Shown here: positions 57,434 to 64,000 of the stretch, piece by piece | Layout of the letters: every line of letters starts with the position of its first letter | How positions within the stretch are numbered: the first letter of the stretch is position 1 | The notes under the pieces: generated by a model | Seen by the model: the letters and a program-made list of their open reading frames with translations, nothing else | What the model was told of the DNA's origin: nothing | Database searches by the model: none | Translations under genes and position numbers: made by a program | Assembly: GCA_035236585.1 (NCBI GenBank) | Contig: CP141132.1 | Coordinates: forward strand, 19,877,945 to 19,941,944 | From: Warburgia ugandensis | Taxonomy: Eukaryota > Streptophyta > Magnoliopsida > Canellales > Canellaceae | DNA: 64,000 nt | Reading direction: 5' to 3'

Positions 57434-59576
57434 ACCCTAACATGACATGAATTAAAAACTGACATTCCATCAAGCTAAGGCATTCACCATAAGCGACAAT
57501 CGACATCAGATCTCGGATGTGGTGAAAAATAGGTAAGGGTTGCTAGGGCATTCTCCTAGAAGCAACGTGTTACATCGGATCTTGGGTGTAGTGAAAAATG
57601 GGCAAGGGCTACTAGAGCATCCCCTAGGAAGTGATGCGCTGCATCAGAACCCAGGTGCATCTCGAGAAGGGCATTAGTAAATAAGATATCTCTCGAGCAT
57701 AAGATTTGTAACGCCACATGGAATATAGGGACATTGACAAGTAAAAGTTTGGAGTTAGTAGACAAGAGGAAACACAAGAGAGTCAACATCGCTTGATCCA
57801 AGAAACCAAGTGGAAAGGGGCTAAAGTTAGAGAAATCAATGGATATAAATTATGGTATGTAGGAAAGGATAATAATAGAAATGGTATAGGAATCATAGTG
57901 GACAAGGAATTAAAGGATAAAGGTTTGGACTTTAAAAGAATCAGTGATGGAATTATAATAAAACTTGTTAGAGACCAGATTATAAATGTTATAAGTGCAT
58001 ATGCACCACAAGTAGGGTTAGAAGATATATTCAAGAGACAGTTTTGGGACGATATGGAGGGAGTCATGCAAGAAATTCCTAACACTAAGGGGATATTTAT
58101 AGGAGCAGACTTAAATGGTCATGAAGGAAAAGAAAAGGATGTGATAGAATACATGAAGTGTATGGTCTAGGTGAATGAAATGAGATGGGGGAGAATATCA
58201 TCGATTTTGCTTTGTCATATAACCTGTCCATTGCAAATACACTCTTTAAGAAGAGGGATGAACACTTAATAACCTTTAAAAGTGGACTTCATAAAAGCCA
58301 AATAGACTTTTTTCTACTTATAAATAATGAACGATCTATATGTAAGGATTGTAAGGTGATACCCGATGAGAGTTTAACCTCACAACATAGGTTAATGGTT
58401 ATGGATATCCATATCAAAAGATGGAAGAAAGGAAATGAACTTAATAGGTATCCAAAAATTAAGTGGTGGAACTTAAAAGGAGAGCAAATAACCTCATTTA
58501 CAAATAAGTTGATGGTAGAAGGAATTTGGAACTATGAAACAGAAGTAAATACCATGTGGATTAATATTGCTCAGTCCATTAAGAAAGTGGTAAAAGATGT
58601 CTTAGGAGTATCAAAGGTAAAAGGCATTTAGTAAAGGAAACATGGTGGTGGAGTGAAATAATGTGAAAAGTTATTAAAGAAAAATGGTTGTGTTTTAAAG
58701 CATGGAAAAAGACTAGAAATAATGAAAACTATGAATATATAAGAATGCTAAAAAGGTTACTAAGAGAATAGTAAGTGAGGCTAAACTTAAGGCATATGAT
58801 GAACTCTATAATAGACTAGAAATAAGAGAAGGTGAGAAAGATATATTTAAACTATCAAAAGTAAGAGAACCAAAGGGTAAGGACTTAGATCATGTTAGGT
58901 ACATTAGAAGTGATGATCAAAGGGTGTTAGTCAAAGATGATGAGATCAAACAAAGGTGGGAAACGGACTTTCAAAAATTGTTAAATGACAATGGCTCTGA
59001 GAATATAGGGATTGAAAATACTATAAAGTTAAATAACAATGGATATTATTAATACTAACGTAGGATTAGAATGCCTGAAGTGAAAGAGGCCTTGAAAAAG
59101 ATGAAATCAGGAATGACCATGGGGCTCGATGGTATGCCAATAGAGGTTTGGGAGCATATGGGAGATGTTGGGACAGGTTGGTTGACCAAGTTGTTTAACA
59201 AGATTATAAAATCAAAGAAAATGCCTGATAAGTGGAGGAAAAGCACTCTTGTACCAATTTATAAGAATAAAGGAGACATATAGAGCTACACTAATTATCA
59301 AGGGATCAAACTTCTAAGCCATACTATGAAGCTTTTTGAAAGAGTGATTGAGAAGAGGCTATGACATGAAACAAGTGTATCAAAGAATTAGTTTGATTTC
59401 ATGCCTGGGAGGTCTACCATGGAAGCTATTTTCTTACTAAGACAATTGGTAAAGAAATATAGGGAGAGGAGGAAAGACCTCCACATGGTCTTTATTGACT
59501 TAGATAAAGCTTATGATAGAGTCCCTAGAGAGTTAATATGGAGGATGTTGGGCGAGAAAGGGGTTTCACAGGGGTA

Positions 59577-59581
59577 TATAG
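59577..59581. repeat. 5-base duplication (left) of solo LTR
   Basis: TATAG, repeated at 60186-60190. Joining across the LTR restores the RTE sequence GGGTATATAGACATAATT found in copy C near 27069-27085. Confidence 0.9.
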
Positions 59582-60185
59582 TGTAAAGATACAAGTATGT
59601 ACCAGGAATGTCTAAACAAAAATCTAGGAGAAAGACAACACTACTCAACACTACTAATATTTCATTTTGATAAGAACAGAATACAACAATGGATTGTCCC
59701 ACCGTGTGCTCTCTAGTAGATCTTCAATGGCTTCTGGACATACAAGATGAACAATAGGAAAGAAGATCTACAAAGTAATGAAAATCTTCAATGCTCTTTG
59801 GGAGGCTTGGAGTATGCCAATTTATACCCTTCTCTACCAATCAGCTCATCAATCTGACCTTCCATTAGACCTTTAACATGATAGTTTTAGAACAACAATA
59901 GGGCTGGCTATTGATCATTTAATGCATTAAGCAAAGAGTGGTTGTAGGTGATTTTTTGTGTTGATAGTCAACCGCTAAGAGGCATTGCCCCCTTGGACCC
60001 CCATTGGGGGCTACCGCCCTGAGCCTCGCTATTTGGGGGTGCTACCCCTGAGCCCCCATTATTCTTTCTTGTAACCATTGCAGTCCCTAGTGACCTCATC
60101 AACATTGAGTTGGTCATACAAATCTCAAACCACTGTGGTACACCAAGTGGTATCTTATTGAGGTGTGCATTGTTATATACCAACA
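59582..60185. mobile_element. Solo LTR (604 bases) inside RTE copy E
   Basis: Begins TGTAAAGATACAAG and ends ATACCAACA (TG...CA), flanked by the 5-base duplication TATAG, with no internal retrotransposon domains. This fits a solo LTR left by recombination between the two LTRs of an inserted element. A GC-rich patch (60000-60060) repeats CCCCCATT/GGGGGCTACC-like words. Superfamily and strand cannot be fixed. Confidence 0.88.
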
Positions 60186-61173
60186 TATAGACATAATTAA
60201 AGATATGTATGAGGAAGTGGTACCAAATGTTAAGACCACTAGTGGTGAGACCGGTGATTTTTCTGTCACCGTAGGATTGCACCAAGGATTAGTATTGAGC
60301 CCATACCTTTTCACGTTGGTTATGGATGAGTTAACAAAACATTTGCATGAGTAGATTCCCTCGTGCATGCTATTTGTAGATGATATAGTCTTACTTGATG
60401 AGATAAGGGAGGGTGTAAACATAAAGCTAGAGTTATGGAGAGAAGCATTAGAATATAAAGGATTTAAAATTAGTCGAACTAAGACAAAATATTTGGAATG
60501 CAATTTTAGCAAGGAGAGGAGTAGGAGTGGAACACTAGTCAAGATTGATAACCAAGAAGTCCTTGTAAAAGACCACTTTTGGTACTTAGGATCAATGATT
60601 CATGAGAGTGGAGAGATTGAGAGGGAGGCTACCTAGAGAATCCAAGTTGCTTGGAACAAATGGAGATGTGCATCTGGAGTTTTGTGTGATTAGTAGGTGC
60701 CACTCAAACTAAAAATTCTATAGGATGGCCATAAGGCCAGCCATGCTCTATAGATTCAAGTGTTGGGTAGTTAAGGAACATCATGCTCATAGGATGAGTG
60801 TCACATAAATGAGGATGTTGAGATGGATGAGTGGTAAGACAAGAAAGGATAGAATTATGAATGAAAATATTAGAGGAAATTTAGGGGTAGCACCAATAGG
60901 TAACAAGATGAGGGAGATTAGACTTAGATGGTTTGAACATGTTTAAAAGGAGACTGAAAATGACATCGGTTAGAAGGAGTGAGGCAATACAAGTAGAAGG
61001 TTCTATAAGGGCAAGGGGAAGGCCTGAAAGAACATGGATAAAAGTGGTGAGGAAAGATTTAAAAACTTTGGGACTAAATGAAGTCATGGTACTTAATAGA
61101 GAGGAATGGAGGAATAAGATTTATGTGGCTGACCCCTAATTGGGATAAAGTCTTGATGACGATGATGATGATG

Positions 61174-61191
61174 ACATGCCAAACAAAGTCT
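61174..61191. repeat. Target-site duplication (right) of RTE copy E
   Basis: ACATGCCAAACAAAGTCT, identical to 57094-57111. Confidence 0.95.
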
Positions 61192-64000
61192 TGGGTGTTT
61201 AAAATGATCATTGGGTGTCACTATCAAAGTTAGAATAGCTAGAAGTTATATGTACAACTCCAACTCAAATTAGATTGAAAAGGTGGAAAAATCTTAATTC
61301 AATCCCAATTGCATGCATTTCACCACCTTTAGAAGCTTAATTCACATACGGTGGAGTCATATAAGATGAGAGCCTTTTAGAAAAAAGAAGAAGAATGGGG
61401 CACGCATGAAGACCTTTTACTTATTTTCTCTCTCCTACTCAACAAAAGAGAAAAGAATCAATTAATGATTGGAAGCCTTATCCATACAAGGTATTGAAGC
61501 ACAAGTGGTCCACATGAAATACATGAACATATCTCTACAAAATTAAGACCATTCATCCTAGGGCAATCCGATCCAATAGTGGAGAGAAGATGGAGCTTAA
61601 AGAAGATTTTCGTATAATAAATGGATCCATCCATCCAAGTAAAGATAAGTATATGTTAAGGGCTAGGATTGAAGTGAAGCAAAGAAGAAAACCCAAGCCA
61701 CCTTTCCTATGTTGAAAAAGCAAATCACATCCTAAGGAAAGGAAGATCTCAAACATATATTCTCATCATAGGGCTCAAACATCTTAGGGTTTCCAAAACC
61801 ACCACACCCTACCTTTCTTAGGACTTTCTAAATTTGAAAAACCCTAGACTCCCCCACTTGTTTCCTATTTCTTTCACTTTTCTCCCCACCAATTTCCTTT
61901 CCTACTAATTCCTCATTTCTCCATTCTTTTTATCTCCTTTTCTTTTCTCCCATTTCTCCACACCACTATCCTTTATTTGAAAAACATGCTTCCCCACCTA
62001 CAATAGCCATTTCTTATTTGATTTCACTTCCTTCCTTCAGCCCTAAGTTATCTCTTTAGATCTTCTTTTTATTTCCCTTTTCCCCACACTTGTTCTGTTC
62101 ATTCCTTAGACTTTCCTCTTCTAATTTCTTCTCATTTCCACCTTAATACCTTCCATTCTCATCTCTCAATCCATTATTTGAATTTGAAACCACTCCCCCC
62201 GCCCCCCTCTCAATATAGGCCCTTGTTAGATTTTTAATGAAATGGATTGATCTCCACAATTGAATCCTTTTAACTCCCATGCTAGAAAATTTTGAATACG
62301 TTAAGGATCATTCAACTTTTTGGAGGGTTCTAGGCTAAATCAAAGGAGGAACAAAGGGGGGAAGATCACCCTCACCCAAGCTCCCTTCAAGCTTTCACAG
62401 TTCAAATCCTTTAGAGATAAAGGTAGAGTCTCAACCTAAGTTTCAACTTCTTTCTTTGTTATTTTCTTTTTCTTTCTCTACCATCTCCCTTCTCTTGCAT
62501 GCATACATGTTAGCTCATTCATTGTCATTGTCTATCTTTGCATTTGTTAAGTGTTAAATTTAAGCCAAAATACCCTAAATTTAGCATTTAATTAGATCAT
62601 TTAACCGATCAAATTTTGCAATTTGTAGATAAAATATGAATTTAAGCTTCAATTGATCATCCAATCATTGATTTGTAAAATTTAATGGATAGATAATCAT
62701 TAGAGCCAGATAGATGTGTAATGTATGATTTAGATGATTCTAATCTAGTCTTATGTTTTGTAGATTAACCAAATTAAGGCTTGGATAGATAAGATCAAAT
62801 TTAATGGTGCCAGATCATCTTAAAGAGAAAAGAATGGTTGGGATCAAATCAATGAACAAAATCATTATCAAGGCAAGATGGACCATGAGAGAATTTCTCA
62901 ATTGGGAAACAAGTTAAAGAGGAAACCCAACAAAGAAATGGGAAGCTAGCAAAGTGAGGGAGTTTGGAAAGAAAATCCTATATGGGGTTTTTCGTTTTGG
63001 ATATTGCTTCTTAGTAAGGAAAGGAAACCAAATTTAAGAATGATGAAGTGGCTTGCAAATGAAGGAACTATAAGAGAAGAAGCTAAAGAAAAGATAATAG
63101 AAAGTTTTCTTGTGAAGAAATCAGGCAAGAGGTGGAGACCAAATTTAGAAGGAAAAGGATGAAGGGAACACCATCAAGGAGATGATTTGCATTGGAGGAC
63201 AGCCGTAGGGAAGAGCCACAATTTCTCCAATGTGGCTGAACCTTTAAAAGCCTAGATCTATCATCCCCTTCTCTTTCACACCCGCACCTAGTTCTAACTC
63301 TGCATCTTCTCACCCTATCTCTTTTTCTCTCTCTCTCATTACCTCTATTCTCTCTTACTCTCCATCTCTCCCTCTCCCTCTCTTTGAACCACACTGAACC
63401 TAGCTCTCCTTTTTCCCTCTGTCTCCCCCTCTTTATTTTGCTTGGACTATTTGCACTCAGGTGAGTGAACTAGACCTACAACATCCCTCTCTTTCACTCT
63501 CAGTCTCTCAATCCCTAGTCACTATTTTCCTCATTTCCCGTCTGTTTACCTTCATTTTTCTCATAATTTTTTCTCTCTTTTTTCTTTATTTATAGTATAT
63601 CATCACTTTGGAGCAAAACCGAAATCTATTTTCCCCCAATTCTTCTTCTCTCCCACCTTTCCTCCATTGCTTGCATTATTTTCCTTTGTTGGGTTTTGTT
63701 TCTACATTTCTATTAAAACAAGAAATTTAGCTTAATTATGTTTTTGCCCTTGGTCAATCTTCCTTAATTCTAGTTCTATCCTCAATTTTTCTTTTTCTTT
63801 ATTTCAGAGTATACTAATCCAAAATTGTCCTATTTCTAATTTTTAATTAATCCAAGAACTAAGTAATCTAGCTTGTTTGATTAAATCTTAATCGAATCAA
63901 TGGTTTACCTTTAACAAATAGTAAAACATTATTTCCTAATCTTTCTTTCATTAAAATTCAAATCAATTCTTAGATCTTATTTTTAGGATAACTCTTAACT
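61192..64000. other. Unassigned AT-rich and pyrimidine-rich region
   Basis: No gene or element recognised. Long pyrimidine-rich tracts occur around 61850-62200 and 63255-63660 (many TTTCTC and CTCTCT words). They might be untranslated or intron sequence of an element or gene outside the window, but nothing here proves it. Confidence 0.45.

Larger units (their letters stand above)
57112..61173 (+). mobile_element. RTE-clade LINE copy E, near full length, carrying a solo LTR
   Basis: Plus strand. 5' UTR with two tandem monomers (57159-57433); endonuclease 57793-58631 ([49 protein letters not shown], then the SQIDFFLL block near 58290); RT 59071-60360 ([50 protein letters not shown], then [12 protein letters not shown] with FVDD for FADD); C-terminal block 60933-61139. 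The tail is TTGATGACGATGATGATGATG. A perfect 18-base duplication flanks it. The protein blocks match the EEP endonuclease/RT of plant RTE (BovB-like) elements. Without the LTR it is about 3.45 kb. Several stops make it inactive. Confidence 0.95.

Noticed and set aside
61850..63660. Pyrimidine tracts as the 5' end of a new gene
   Set aside because: They are suggestive of a 5' UTR or intron, but no coding exon or splice pair follows within the window.

Overview
This is a plant nuclear window, almost certainly from an angiosperm. Two host genes with many introns can be assembled exon by exon with GT-AG junctions. Nearly everything else is plant transposable elements at different stages of decay: Tekay/Del-like and Reina-like Ty3/gypsy, Ty1/copia, RTE-clade LINEs, Au-like SINEs, hAT-like and MULE-like elements, MITE-like foldbacks and an En/Spm (CACTA) element. 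I saw no rRNA, tRNA gene, CRISPR array or prokaryotic feature. The species cannot be named from this sequence alone.

Layout. 1-8167 is a minus-strand Tekay/Del-type gypsy relic whose left LTR runs off the window. 8168-10158 is the upstream region of host gene 1 and holds small MITE/SINE-like pieces and a perfect G-box. Host gene 1 (plus strand, 10159-30048, 7 exons, 307 aa) encodes a Ycf36/DUF1230 membrane protein, probably of the chloroplast. Its introns contain a MULE-like element with a nested RTE LINE (intron 1), a Reina-like gypsy, an Au SINE and a hAT-like element with a perfect 8-bp target-site duplication (intron 3), and two opposed RTE LINEs, one inserted in the other (intron 4).

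30049-31238 separates the convergent host genes. Host gene 2 (minus strand, 40032 down to 31239, 5 exons, 505 aa) encodes an N-terminal J-domain (DnaJ/HSP40) co-chaperone with a C-terminal region I cannot assign, which includes a Cys-x-Cys-x-Cys cluster. Its introns hold Au SINEs, one with a perfect 17-bp duplication, and a copia pol fragment.

40860-46150 is a decayed plus-strand Ale/Retrofit-like copia. 46151-49430 is AT-rich sequence with a short tandem duplication and nothing recognisable. A plus-strand CACTA element begins at 49431; its TNP2-type transposase remains run to about 56860 and are interrupted by RTE copy D. RTE copy E (57112-61173) follows in the opposite orientation and itself carries a 604-bp solo LTR. 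From 61192 to the end there is only AT-rich and pyrimidine-rich sequence with no recognised gene.

The host genes look intact, while every transposon reading frame is broken. The strongest new-looking signals are structural: nested insertions with exact duplications, a long inverted RTE pair inside a transcribed intron, a head-to-head near-full-length RTE pair, a near-perfect 38-bp inverted repeat in the CACTA DUF4216 region, and an in-frame duplication of the RNase H core of the Reina element. I found no evidence for a wholly new functional system. The J-protein C-terminus is the best candidate for undescribed protein biology.
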